Source: Deltaproteobacteria bacterium (lineage in GTDB: Bacteria; Desulfobacterota; Dissulfuribacteria; Dissulfuribacterales; QOAL01). From it: 11,165 bases of DNA. Below are positions 1-7,404 of the stretch, piece by piece. Position 1 is the stretch's first letter. Every line of letters starts with the position of its first letter. The DNA lies in NCBI GenBank assembly GCA_015486425.1, contig WFRQ01000250.1, positions 1 to 11,165 of the forward strand, in the 5' to 3' direction. The translations under genes and the position numbers were made by a program. The notes beneath the pieces were generated by a model that saw nothing but the letters and a program-made list of their open reading frames with translations, did not search any database and was not told the origin of the DNA.

Positions 1-24
1 AAAACGGGAAGTTATTTTCCGATC

Positions 25-69
25 GTTCCCAAACTTCAGTTTGGGAACCGTGCTGTTGGAAGCTCCAGC
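25..69 (+). repeat. REP-like composite unit, copy 1
   Basis: A 10-bp stem GTTCCCAAAC / GTTTGGGAAC (25-34 and 39-48) encloses the 4-base loop TTCA. Nine bases later comes the motif GGAAGCTCCAGC (58-69). The same palindrome-plus-motif layout recurs at 105-150 and, inverted, at 201-245, which defines a repeat unit. Stem-loops built on CCCAAAC/GTTTGGG are, from memory, common intergenic repeats in several phyla. That family assignment is my recollection, not shown here. Confidence 0.75.
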
Positions 70-104
70 GTAACTTCTCAATAAGTGGTGACAAGTTTCG
101 TGCT

Positions 105-150
105 GGTGCCCAAACTCCTGTTTGGGTACCCAATTGACAGAAGCTCCTGC
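105..150 (+). repeat. REP-like composite unit, copy 2 (diverged)
   Basis: An 11-bp stem (105-115 and 120-130, one G-T wobble position) has CCCAAAC / GTTTGGG at its core and the loop TCCT. Eight bases later AGAAGCTCCTGC (139-150) matches the GGAAGCTCCAGC motif of copy 1 at 10 of 12 positions. It lies in the same orientation as copy 1, 81 bases downstream. The stem stays paired despite sequence change, which suggests that structure is what is retained. Confidence 0.7.
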
Positions 151-200
151 TTCATTCCTTTTAATACCGGCTGTGCGGCATTACCTGCTCTTGTCTGAAA

Positions 201-245
201 GCTGGAGCTTCCAACAGCACGGTTCCCAAACTGAAGTTTGGGAAC
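201..245 (-). repeat. REP-like composite unit, copy 3 (inverted)
   Basis: This is an exact inverted copy of unit 1: GCTGGAGCTTCC at 201-212, then the palindrome at 222-245 with a 10-bp stem and loop TGAA. It forms the inner part of the right arm of the large inverted repeat. Confidence 0.75.
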
Positions 246-359
246 GATCGGAAAATAACTTCCCGTTTTTCTGTCTTCCCAAGGTGCGCACCCTACTCCT
301 TATCAATATCAGGGCCGTTCGTCTGCGCGCGCCATCATCCAACTTGTTTTTGGTCTGCC

Positions 360-1208
360 TCAGCCCACCATGCTGTAAAGAAGCCTTATTTCCTCCGGCC
401 ATAAATCTGGATCTACTGTCTCAAGTATCAAAGGTATGTTATCAAACCGGGCGTCATTCATAATGAACCGGAATGCGTCAAGCCCTATCTCCCCCTTTCC
501 CAGGCTGTGATGCCTGTCCACCCTGCTTCCAAGCCCTTTTTTGGCATCGTTCAGATGGGCGCCACACAGATACCTGAACCCCACCATACGCTCAAACTCC
601 TCCATTGTTGCCTCATAGGCATCTCTTGTACGAAGATCGTAACCGGCTGCAAATGCGTGACACGTATCAATACAGGCTCCCACCCTGGATTTATCATCAA
701 CCCCCTGGATAATGGCAGCGATATGCTCGAACCTGTAGCCGATATTGCTGCCCTGGCCCGCGGTGTTTTCAATCACAGCCTTTACGCCTTCTGTGCCTGC
801 AAGGGCGCTGTTAAGGCTCTGAACAATGTTATCAATGCACTCTGTCTCACTTATTTCATTAAGATGGCTTCCTGGATGGAAGTTCAGCTTTCCAAGCCCC
901 AGGGCATGGCAGCGTCTCATCTCATCCACAAACGCATCAAGGGATTTCTGTCTCTTTTCCTCCTGTGGATGTCCGAGATTTATGAGATAACTGTCATGCG
1001 GCAGGCAGTGCTCGGGGCTGATGCCCACGTCTTTCAGGTTGGCTTGAAATCTGCGGATATTTTCTTCAGCAAGCGGTTTTGCCTTCCACTGCCTCTGGTT
1101 CTTTGTAAACATGGCAAGGGCTGAGGCCCCTATCTTTTCAGCATTCAGCGGGGCGTTTTCAACACCTCCAGCAATACTTACGTGCGCTCCCACAAATTTT
1201 GTCTTCAC
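360..1208 (-). CDS. nfo: Endonuclease IV (AP endonuclease)
   Basis: This enzyme cuts the backbone 5' of abasic sites and removes blocked 3' ends in cytoplasmic base-excision repair, using three zinc ions. The 282-residue product is of normal family length. All nine metal ligands known from E. coli Nfo are found at a constant offset of +2: H71, H111 (in HPGSH), E147 (in ENTAGQG), D181 and H184 (in DTCH), H218 (in HLNDAK), D231 and H233 (in DRHH) and E263. The N-terminal GAHVSIAGG strand is typical. The start is GTG at 1208, chosen because it overlaps the comEC stop as GTGA and has a strong GGAGGAG ribosome site five bases upstream. Translation is therefore probably coupled to comEC. It is the last gene of the nrdJ cluster. 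Nothing is missing, and the function is very likely. Confidence 0.97.
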   Translation of the reverse strand: MKTKFVGAHVSIAGGVENAPLNAEKIGASALAMFTKNQRQWKAKPLAEENIRRFQANLKDVGISPEHCLPHDSYLINLGHPQEEKRQKSLDAFVDEMRRCHALGLGKLNFHPGSHLNEISETECIDNIVQSLNSALAGTEGVKAVIENTAGQGSNIGYRFEHIAAIIQGVDDKSRVGACIDTCHAFAAGYDLRTRDAYEATMEEFERMVGFRYLCGAHLNDAKKGLGSRVDRHHSLGKGEIGLDAFRFIMNDARFDNIPLILETVDPDLWPEEIRLLYSMVG

Positions 1209-3775
1209 TGATTCTCCTCCATGAGCTGCAGATTCCGCACCGCTCTCCTGTTATGGTCCCATGTATCTATTACCAGGCCGTGTCCGGAAAAGGAAGCGGT
1301 GAGAGTGCCGTCATGCGCTGTTGTTAATACCAGTGCCCCTGCGCGCCTCCAGCGCTCCACCACGTCAGGCGCAGGAAGGCCAAGATAGTTTCTCCAGCCT
1401 GCTGATATAAAGGCTGCGCGGGCATGAACATATTGAACAAATTCCTCGCTGCTTGATGTCCTGCTTCCGTGATGAGGCACCACTGCCACCTGGGCCTGAC
1501 CGGGATTACTGGCCACTATGCAGGCCTCCCGTCTCTTGTCAATGTCTCCTGTGAGCAGAAAGGCCCTGTTGGAATGCTCAAGCCTTATCACAAGGGAACG
1601 GCTGTTACGGTTCGAAGTTCCGGGACAGCCTGACGGAGCAAGCACCTGAAACCTTATGCCATATTGTTCAAATTCCCTGCTGTTTTTAAAAACCACATGC
1701 CTTGTGCCTGATTCCTTAACGCTTTTGATCAACTGTCTCCATGCACGATTCCAGGGCGCGGTATCACTGTTGGTCCAGAGTTCACCAGGGCCGAACTGCC
1801 TTACAAGGGCAGCAAGGCCCCCTGCATGATCAGTCTCCGGGTGTGAAAGCACAAGGATATCTATGTGGGTATATCCCAGAGTCCGTATGTATGGCCCCAC
1901 AATCCGCTCCCCTGTATCAAAACTGCTGTTTCGAAACCCTCCGCCATCCATCACCATGAGCCTTGAGCCAGGAAGCTCAACAACCTGACAGGTGCCCTGG
2001 CCCACGTCAGGCACATGGAGCACAAATCTGGAGCCTGTGCGCATGAGATATTTCTTATACACTGCGCCCATTACCACAGCACTGATCAGGACAACACATA
2101 AAGCCCTGCACAGTATTCTGCTTCTGCCTCTGATATTCCCTGAAACCGAAAGCCCTGCTGACAGCAGGGCAGCCCAGAACAGGGCGATCTGCCATGTATC
2201 AGGACGCGCGATCCAGAATGCCGCATGTGGCAGCGCGGCTGCAGTCTTTATGAACACCAGCATTCCTTTTATAAGAAAGCCTGCAGGGGCAAGAAAAAAT
2301 GTATGGGCCAGGGCAGGCCACACCAGGGAGGTCATTACGCCTGCAATAAGAAGCGGCAGTATAAGCAGACAGACCAGGGGCACCAGTACAATATTAATAA
2401 CAGGCCCCACAACTGATATGCGCTGAAAATACCACGCAGACAGCGGGGCAGTTGCAAGGGAGGCTACCAAAGACACCCCGGCCACCTGCACAAAATAGAA
2501 CAGGGCCCTTTGTTTCAGGGGCATGTCATGCACTGGCATTACAAAAACAGGCGAGAAGATAATGAGAAAAAAGACTGCGGCAAAGGAGAGCTGAAATGCC
2601 ATGTCAAACAGGTACAGCGGGGATATAGCAAGCAGTATCCACGCAGCGGCTGCAAGGGAATTCAGAGGCGAATGCGGCCTTTCAATAATCAGGGCAAGGG
2701 AAAAAATCAGTATCATCACCATTGCCCTGGTTGCAGAGGGGCTGAAACCTGCAAGCCCTGCATACATGACAACCGCCGCCATGGAGAGGAGAGTGGCAGC
2801 CTTAATCACATTCAGTCGAAGGGCAACCCACTCAAAGCGCAGAAGGCACCATTTTGCACTGAAGAACACCAGCATTGCGGCAAGCGCCATGTGAAGCCCT
2901 GAGACAGCAAGCAGGTGTCCTGTCCCGGTGATTGCAAAGGCCTCTGAAAGTGCAGGGGATAGACCGGTGCGGCTTCCAAATAGCAGGGCACTGGCAACTG
3001 CACCCTCAGGACGTCCGGCAAAGAAGCCTGTTACAAATCCCATGAGCCTGGAGCGCAGATTTTCAAGCAGGCAGCGAGGCCCTGTTAAAAACCCTCCTGA
3101 CATATCATGGCCTGTTCGTACACAGAGCAGGGCATCAGGCACAAAGGCCTTCACTGTTATACCTCTGAGCGCCCACCAGTTCTCGTAGTCAAAGGTTCCT
3201 GGAGTGCGAAAATTCCTCACAGGCCTGAGGCTTGCAGAAAATCTTATGATATCGCCCGGCACAAACTGCTCAGGGGAGTCAGATGCAAGGGTTACACTGA
3301 TAAGACCGTGCAGCAGGCGGGAAGAGGATTCGGATTCATGCAGCCGCATTGCAGACGCAGCAAAACGCAGGTCTTTGTCCCCCTGAAGAGGGGCGCTTGC
3401 AACCCTTGCGGTTATAACATGCCTTCCCCTGTGGAGGGCAAGTCTCTGAAGATCGGCCGTATCTGTTTTCAGCCTGGCATCAGCATAGTGGTAATGGAGG
3501 AGACCTGCTGCAAAAAATGCTGCTGATGCCAGAGCAAGGCAGAATATCCGCACCTTCAAGGCATGAGGCCGGGAATAATTTAAAGAAAACAACCTGGGAA
3601 ACAGCCACTGCCGATTACGAGAAAACGTAAAAAAGGAAAAGGCTGCCAGGGCCCCTGCAAGAAACAGGAGCCAGGCAAATGCATTGAAACAGGCATCTCC
3701 CGCGTCTGCCTGCCTCCCATACCAGATACCCAGAGCAAATGGAACAAGCAGGAGAATCAGTGTGGTGACAGGCAT
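1205..3775 (-). CDS. comEC: ComEC/Rec2 family DNA-uptake channel
   Basis: This inner-membrane protein is thought to pass single-stranded DNA into the cytosol during natural transformation. The 856-residue product has the full three-part layout. Residues 1-100 hold hydrophobic segments, followed by the soluble N-terminal (DUF4131-like) part ending in RTPGTFDYENWWALRGI (190-206). Residues about 250-540 are the polytopic Competence domain, with GTGHLLAVSGLH (284-295) and SATRA (347-351). Residues about 585-850 are a metallo-beta-lactamase-like domain with DVGQG (590-594), LSHPETDH (643-650), TGDI (742-745) and HHGS (768-771). The start is ATG at 3775. Its ribosome site is weak, so the start is somewhat uncertain. 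The gene follows the DUF2141 gene by 43 bases and overlaps nfo by four. No comEA or pilus genes are in view, so competence itself is inference; ComEC homologues also occur in bacteria not known to be transformable. Confidence 0.95.
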   Translation of the reverse strand: MPVTTLILLLVPFALGIWYGRQADAGDACFNAFAWLLFLAGALAAFSFFTFSRNRQWLFPRLFSLNYSRPHALKVRIFCLALASAAFFAAGLLHYHYADARLKTDTADLQRLALHRGRHVITARVASAPLQGDKDLRFAASAMRLHESESSSRLLHGLISVTLASDSPEQFVPGDIIRFSASLRPVRNFRTPGTFDYENWWALRGITVKAFVPDALLCVRTGHDMSGGFLTGPRCLLENLRSRLMGFVTGFFAGRPEGAVASALLFGSRTGLSPALSEAFAITGTGHLLAVSGLHMALAAMLVFFSAKWCLLRFEWVALRLNVIKAATLLSMAAVVMYAGLAGFSPSATRAMVMILIFSLALIIERPHSPLNSLAAAAWILLAISPLYLFDMAFQLSFAAVFFLIIFSPVFVMPVHDMPLKQRALFYFVQVAGVSLVASLATAPLSAWYFQRISVVGPVINIVLVPLVCLLILPLLIAGVMTSLVWPALAHTFFLAPAGFLIKGMLVFIKTAAALPHAAFWIARPDTWQIALFWAALLSAGLSVSGNIRGRSRILCRALCVVLISAVVMGAVYKKYLMRTGSRFVLHVPDVGQGTCQVVELPGSRLMVMDGGGFRNSSFDTGERIVGPYIRTLGYTHIDILVLSHPETDHAGGLAALVRQFGPGELWTNSDTAPWNRAWRQLIKSVKESGTRHVVFKNSREFEQYGIRFQVLAPSGCPGTSNRNSRSLVIRLEHSNRAFLLTGDIDKRREACIVASNPGQAQVAVVPHHGSRTSSSEEFVQYVHARAAFISAGWRNYLGLPAPDVVERWRRAGALVLTTAHDGTLTASFSGHGLVIDTWDHNRRAVRNLQLMEENQ
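1214..1220 (-). promoter_or_regulatory. Ribosome binding site of nfo
   Basis: GGAGGAG on the minus strand sits five bases before the GTG at 1208, inside the last codons of comEC. It supports GTG over internal ATG codons as the nfo start and fits translational coupling at the GTGA overlap. Confidence 0.8.
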
Positions 3776-3818
3776 TTACCCGCGGGCATTTTCAGGGACA
3801 GAAGGCGCGGGCCTGCCC

Positions 3819-4421
3819 TCAGGAACTGAACAGTGACTGCAAATTAATAACGTGTGTAACACACTGATCCGGCTCAAGCTTGAACCTTGCCTCTTCAAAA
3901 CCGGGCGCCCCGGTTATTCCTGCCCTCACGTTGTTTGAAAATCCGAAACGCTCCACAGGTATACCCATAACCCTGTCAAACTCATGGTTGTCATTGGCAT
4001 CATGAAAAAGCAGGATAGCGTACCAGCCGGGTTTCAGGTTATTAAATATCTCCCCTGCCCTGCAATTCTTCACCTTCATTACAGCAAAACGGCAGGAGTG
4101 CTCCCGTGCGTTATAAGTATCCTCCCTGTCATAAAGGGACATGCGCACCACGCCGCTGTCCTCTTTGATACCCTTGATGACAACGTGCAGACATGCCATG
4201 CCCCGGTCCGGCACCCTGCAGTCTGAGCAGTCAGTTATCCGCAGCCCGGCATCTCCGTCTTCTGTACATGTCTTTTGTGAAAAAACAGGGGCATTGCACA
4301 GAGCCAGCACCAGCACTGGCACGGACACAAGGAAAAAAGCCGCCTTTTTCAAAAGGCCTGCCCTGAACCTCCGGCAGGCCTTGAGTGAGCGCATCATGAA
4401 AACAGTTCTGTAATTACTCAT
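3819..4421 (-). CDS. Secreted DUF2141-family protein
   Basis: This is a small exported protein of unknown function. From the ATG at 4421 it has 200 residues: a basic N-terminus, a hydrophobic core (FFLVSVPVLVLALC) and a plausible signal-peptidase site near NAPVFSQ. The mature domain shows the DUF2141 pattern: a VVIKGIKEDSGVVRMSLYD strand pair, NLKPGWYAILLFHDANDNHEFD and the GIPVERFGFSNN block. DUF2141 proteins are predicted small beta-sandwich domains found in envelope or periplasmic contexts; no reaction is known. I chose ATG 4421 because its A and T overlap the nrdJ stop as TGATG. ATG codons at 4397 and 4394 also keep the signal peptide, while an upstream in-frame start at 4454 would run 33 bases into nrdJ. 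Five Cys in the mature part may form disulfides. Why it sits between nrdJ and comEC is unclear. Confidence 0.85.
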   Translation of the reverse strand: MSNYRTVFMMRSLKACRRFRAGLLKKAAFFLVSVPVLVLALCNAPVFSQKTCTEDGDAGLRITDCSDCRVPDRGMACLHVVIKGIKEDSGVVRMSLYDREDTYNAREHSCRFAVMKVKNCRAGEIFNNLKPGWYAILLFHDANDNHEFDRVMGIPVERFGFSNNVRAGITGAPGFEEARFKLEPDQCVTHVINLQSLFSS

Positions 4422-6694
4422 CAGTTGCACTTTGAGAAACCGCAGGAACGGCACAGCAGGCAGCCCTCCTCAGGCTCCAGCACAGCCCCGCACTCAGGGC
4501 AGCTCATTACAACGGTCTCATTATGCTCTATATCCACATTGCCCACATTCCTGAGCACCCTTGCCATGGCATCAGGACATGAGAGTATCTGGTCCCCGTC
4601 CTGCCATGACGGAGATGGACATCTGATGCCTGAAAGCTGTTTTACAATAACCTTGGGGCTTACACCTGAACGCAGGGCAAGAGAAATCAGGCGGCTCTCA
4701 GCCTCGATCTGACAGGCCGCGCACCCTCCAGCCTTGCCCATCTGGGTAAACACCTCGCACACATCCTGGTCATCCTTGTTAACAGTGACATAGAGGTTGC
4801 CGCAGCCTGTGCGCACCCGCTCGGTTACACCAAAGGTGCGAAGAGGACGGGGACGCGGGGCAATCTTCCCGTTTGAGGTCTTTACGCCCTGGCTTCCTGT
4901 CATGGGTTCAGACTTTTTCTCATCCTTCTTGAGATTCAGCACCTGGACCGGCCTGCTGCCGTACCGGTAGATGGTTATACCCTTGAGACCCTGCTGCCAC
5001 GCCAACTGATAGGCCTCCTTGATATCATCCTTTGTGGCGTTTTCCGGGAAGTTGATGGTCTTGGATACCGCGTTGTCCGTATGCCTCTGGAAGGCCGCCT
5101 GTATGGCAATGTGGTCTGTTGGAGATACATCCATTGAGGTAACAAATACGCGCCTGATATCCTCCGGCACCTCATCAACCTCCTGGATGGAGCCGGAATG
5201 GGCAATCTTCTCCATCAGCTCATCTGAATATGCCCCTGCCTTTTTCATCATGCTCACAAAGAGCGGATGTGCCTCCACGAGCTCGGTTCCGTCAAGCACC
5301 TTTCTGATATAGCTGACGGCAAAAAGCGGCTCTATACCACTTGAAGCCCCTGCTATGATGCTGATGGTGCCTGTTGGCGCAATGGTAGTCACAGTGGCAT
5401 TACGCATGAGCGGGGTCTGAGGGGTATCATGTATGCTTCCCGGATACGCAGGGAAGTTGCCGCGCTCCTCGGCAAGTTTAACCGATGCGGCCTTTGCCTC
5501 CCTGTCTATGAAGGCCATTATATCCTCTGCAACCTCAACGGCCTTTTCCGAATTGTATGGGATTCCCATCTGTATAAGCATGTCAGCAAACCCCATTACA
5601 CCAAGGCCTATCTTCCTTGTGCGCCTGGTCATTTCAGCAATTTCAGGCAGGGGAAAGCGGTTGACATCTATTACATTATCAAGGAAATGCACGGCCTGGT
5701 GAACAGTATCCCTGAGATCATCATAATCAACAGTGCGGTCAGACCGCACAATTCTGGCAAGATTAAGTGAACCGAGGTTGCATGACTCATAGGGAAGCAG
5801 TGGCTGTTCTCCACATGGGTTGGTGCTTTCAATGTCGCCAAGCTTTGGAGTCGGGTTGGACCTGTTTATGCGGTCAAGGAATATGATTCCAGGCTCGCCG
5901 CTGCCCCACGCTGAATCAACTATAAGCTCGAACACATCGGCAGCAGCAATACGTTTTGTCTCTGCGCCGCTTCGCGGGTTAATCAGGCTATAGTCAGACC
6001 TGGTCCTGACCGCCTCCATGAACTCCTCGGTAAGGGCCACGGAGATATTAAAGTTGTTGAGATTCTCCATCTCCTTTTTGGCAGTAATAAACTTTATGAT
6101 ATCAGGATGATCCACCCTGAGTATGCCCATGTTGGCGCCGCGCCTGGTTCCGCCCTGCTTGATGGTCTCGGTTGCAACATCAAATATGGTCATAAAGGAG
6201 ATGGGGCCGCTTGCCACGCCATGAGTTGACTTTACCCTGTCTCCCTCAGGCCTTATCCTGGTAAATGAAAACCCTGTCCCGCCCCCACTCTTGTGTATCA
6301 TTGCAGTGTGTTTTACTGCCTCGAATATGCTCTCAATAGAGTCCTCCACAGGCAGCACGAAACAGGCGGAAAGCTGACCAAGGTCGCGCCCGGCATTCAT
6401 AAGCGTGGGAGAGTTGGGCACGAATTTCAGGGAGGTGATAAGGGTATAAAAGGATTCTTCAAGGGCCTTTACATCCACAGAGGGGTCATACGCAAGGTCA
6501 GCCTGGGCAATGGTGACGGCAACACGCCTGAACATCTCTTCAGGGGTCTCCACCACTCTCCCCTCCTCATCTTTTTTCAGGTAACGCCTTGCGAGCACCA
6601 CCAGTGCATTGCTGCTCAGGGGCAGAGAGGTTCTTGGAAGGCCATTTTCATCAACAAAGGGAGAAGAAACTTTTGAAGAGTTACCGTTTAGCAT
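4421..6694 (-). CDS. nrdJ: Adenosylcobalamin-dependent (class II) ribonucleotide reductase
   Basis: This enzyme reduces ribonucleotides to deoxyribonucleotides with a B12-generated thiyl radical, so it needs no oxygen. The 757-residue length suits a single-chain NrdJ. Visible sites are the redox Cys pair C111 (SACF) and C305 (ESCNLGS), the radical-site motif N292-P-C294-G-E296, GGGTGFSF (137-144) and the phosphate-binding APTGTIS (439-445). After residue 620 comes the C-terminal domain of B12-dependent forms (TGCGNLYVTVN at 629-639, CAAC at 658-661). It ends in a zinc-ribbon-like tail, CPECG (732-736) and CLLCRSC (745-751), probably for thiol recycling. The start is ATG at 6694, with AAAGG about ten bases upstream. 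It is the first gene of the cluster, and its stop overlaps the DUF2141 start. No B12 riboswitch or convincing NrdR box was recognised upstream. Confidence 0.97.
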   Translation of the reverse strand: MLNGNSSKVSSPFVDENGLPRTSLPLSSNALVVLARRYLKKDEEGRVVETPEEMFRRVAVTIAQADLAYDPSVDVKALEESFYTLITSLKFVPNSPTLMNAGRDLGQLSACFVLPVEDSIESIFEAVKHTAMIHKSGGGTGFSFTRIRPEGDRVKSTHGVASGPISFMTIFDVATETIKQGGTRRGANMGILRVDHPDIIKFITAKKEMENLNNFNISVALTEEFMEAVRTRSDYSLINPRSGAETKRIAAADVFELIVDSAWGSGEPGIIFLDRINRSNPTPKLGDIESTNPCGEQPLLPYESCNLGSLNLARIVRSDRTVDYDDLRDTVHQAVHFLDNVIDVNRFPLPEIAEMTRRTRKIGLGVMGFADMLIQMGIPYNSEKAVEVAEDIMAFIDREAKAASVKLAEERGNFPAYPGSIHDTPQTPLMRNATVTTIAPTGTISIIAGASSGIEPLFAVSYIRKVLDGTELVEAHPLFVSMMKKAGAYSDELMEKIAHSGSIQEVDEVPEDIRRVFVTSMDVSPTDHIAIQAAFQRHTDNAVSKTINFPENATKDDIKEAYQLAWQQGLKGITIYRYGSRPVQVLNLKKDEKKSEPMTGSQGVKTSNGKIAPRPRPLRTFGVTERVRTGCGNLYVTVNKDDQDVCEVFTQMGKAGGCAACQIEAESRLISLALRSGVSPKVIVKQLSGIRCPSPSWQDGDQILSCPDAMARVLRNVGNVDIEHNETVVMSCPECGAVLEPEEGCLLCRSCGFSKCN

Positions 6695-6875
6695 GTTAAT
6701 TATACCTTTATAAGTTTTTAATATTTTCCGGAGATGAGAAATCTGTTCAGCGGAACTGATGGGCAGTGCCTACCCTGCACCATATCAAATTTGCTCAAAG
6801 AACATTCGATATGGCACTTTGTTACGATATATAACGACGCAGTGGCTCATGGGTAGCTTTTGGACATGCGATTTC
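6695..6875. promoter_or_regulatory. nrdJ upstream region with two palindromic signals
   Basis: This 181-base gap must carry the promoter of the nrdJ cluster unless the cluster is read through from the gene at 6876. It contains a REP-like palindrome (6758-6778) and an imperfect inverted repeat CCATATCAAA / TTCGATATGG (6780-6789 and 6805-6814, 9 of 10 paired, 15-base loop). A shorter GTTA...TAAC symmetry lies at 6822-6836. The leader next to the gene is AT-rich. A TATAAT sits four bases from the nrdJ ATG, too close to be its -10. I could not find a convincing -35/-10 pair. The 10-bp inverted repeat is a candidate operator. Confidence 0.4.
6758..6778 (-). repeat. Short REP-like palindrome upstream of nrdJ
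   Basis: On the minus strand this reads GCAGGGTAGGCACTGCCC plus three bases, with the perfect core GGCACTGCC. A second small palindrome, GTTCCGCTGAAC, lies at 6745-6756. From memory, repeats of the type GTAGGG-TGGGCACTGCCC are scattered in many bacterial genomes. Only one copy is present here, so repeat status is inferred. Confidence 0.4.
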
Positions 6876-7322
6876 TCAAGCACTATAGTACGACTTATCA
6901 TCAAACATTACACAGTAGGCATCTTTATTTGAAATGCATGCAGACGGGCATGAAACGCAAACGCCTAACAAATTATCCCAAGCCTTTGCTGTGCAATTTA
7001 ATAACTTGTCAATTATTCTATCATTCAGCCTCGGAAATGCCTTTTCAACTTCTTCGTAGTTTATTTGCATATACGGGATTTCATTTCTCAACTTCTTAAG
7101 AATTATCCCCTGCAGCAATTTTGCCAACTCTATGCAGGATTTATTGAAGGTTTGTTTATTATAGCCTCGTCTTGACAAATATTTCTTAGTCTTATGAGGC
7201 ACTGCGCGATGAATCTCACACGCCAATTCAAATGCAAACCAATTAAACTTCGTCTTTTCATTGCGGTTTGAAAAGAAGTGATAGGGTTGAATTTTTGAAT
7301 AATCTGAATCATGAACTTTCAT
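6876..7322 (-). CDS. Orphan AT-rich gene, Cys-cluster protein of unknown function
   Basis: I do not recognise this 148-residue protein. It has no signal peptide or membrane segment. The N-terminal half is rich in Lys, Arg and aromatics (KTKKYLSRRGYNKQTF, 44-59), and residues 60-110 look helical. The C-terminal end holds a Cys cluster C122-x2-C125-P-x2-C129-x7-C137 after KAWDNLLGVC, which could bind zinc or an iron-sulfur cluster. Further Cys are at 35, 63 and 110. By hand count about 36% GC, against about 52% in sampled nrdJ lines, which with flanking repeats suggests horizontal acquisition. The ATG at 7322 has only a weak ribosome site. Evidence that it is a real gene is the intact frame in AT-rich DNA and the ordered Cys motif. 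Expression is unproven. Confidence 0.6.
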   Translation of the reverse strand: MKVHDSDYSKIQPYHFFSNRNEKTKFNWFAFELACEIHRAVPHKTKKYLSRRGYNKQTFNKSCIELAKLLQGIILKKLRNEIPYMQINYEEVEKAFPRLNDRIIDKLLNCTAKAWDNLLGVCVSCPSACISNKDAYCVMFDDKSYYSA

Positions 7323-7360
7323 TGCTTTAATATCTTGTTGTGACGCCTTTCACGCATAAT

Positions 7361-7404
7361 GTGCCATTCCCAAACCGGAGTTTGAAAACGAACAGAAAAT
7401 TACG
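7361..7404 (-). repeat. Decayed REP-like unit, copy 4
   Basis: Bases 7367-7388 (TTCCCAAAC, loop CGGA, GTTTGAAAA) resemble the palindrome at 222-245, with the right stem partly decayed. The following CGAACAGAAAATTACG matches the CGATCGGAAAATAACT that follows copy 3 at about 12 of 16 positions, so homology extends beyond the stem. The GCTGGAGCTTCC motif is not found on its other side. It lies about 7.1 kb from the other copies and just upstream of the orphan gene's start. Confidence 0.6.

Larger units (their letters stand above)
1..269. repeat. Large inverted repeat, 69-base perfect arms around a 131-base centre
   Basis: Bases 1-69 are the exact reverse complement of 201-269. Base 270 (t) would continue the pairing with a base left of the window, so the left arm may be longer than seen. 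Each arm contains one 24-base palindrome (25-48 and 222-245) and a GGAAGCTCCAGC motif (58-69, and its complement at 201-212). The 131-base centre carries a third, diverged unit (105-150). Homology stops sharply at bases 70 and 200. No transposase frame is present. It could be a MITE-like or REP-doublet element, or an assembly or amplification fold-back if base 1 is a contig end. Lying past the stop of nfo, its transcript would fold into a very stable hairpin. There is no U-tract to call it an intrinsic terminator. Confidence 0.9.

Noticed and set aside
1..269. CRISPR array
   Set aside because: Only three units, one of them inverted, spacing not regular, and each unit is itself a palindrome with shared flanking motif rather than unique spacers.
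590..594. Possible active-site loss in ComEC (protein residues 590-595, DVGQG followed by T instead of D)
   Set aside because: Family members vary at this position, and the metal-binding SHPETDH and HHGS motifs are intact, so I do not treat it as a defect.
507..1124. Plus-strand 205-codon open frame opposite nfo
   Set aside because: Antisense to a fully conserved nfo with all metal ligands. The translation has no domain signature.
2510..3526. Several plus-strand open frames opposite comEC
   Set aside because: They are shadows of the comEC codons with low-complexity, Arg/Lys-rich translations and no ribosome sites.
6695..6875. Cobalamin riboswitch or NrdR box upstream of nrdJ
   Set aside because: No B12-box-like conserved segments were recognised. 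The GTTATATATCGTAAC-type symmetry and the GTACTATAGTGC stretch at the end of the orphan gene are too far from the paired 16-base NrdR boxes.
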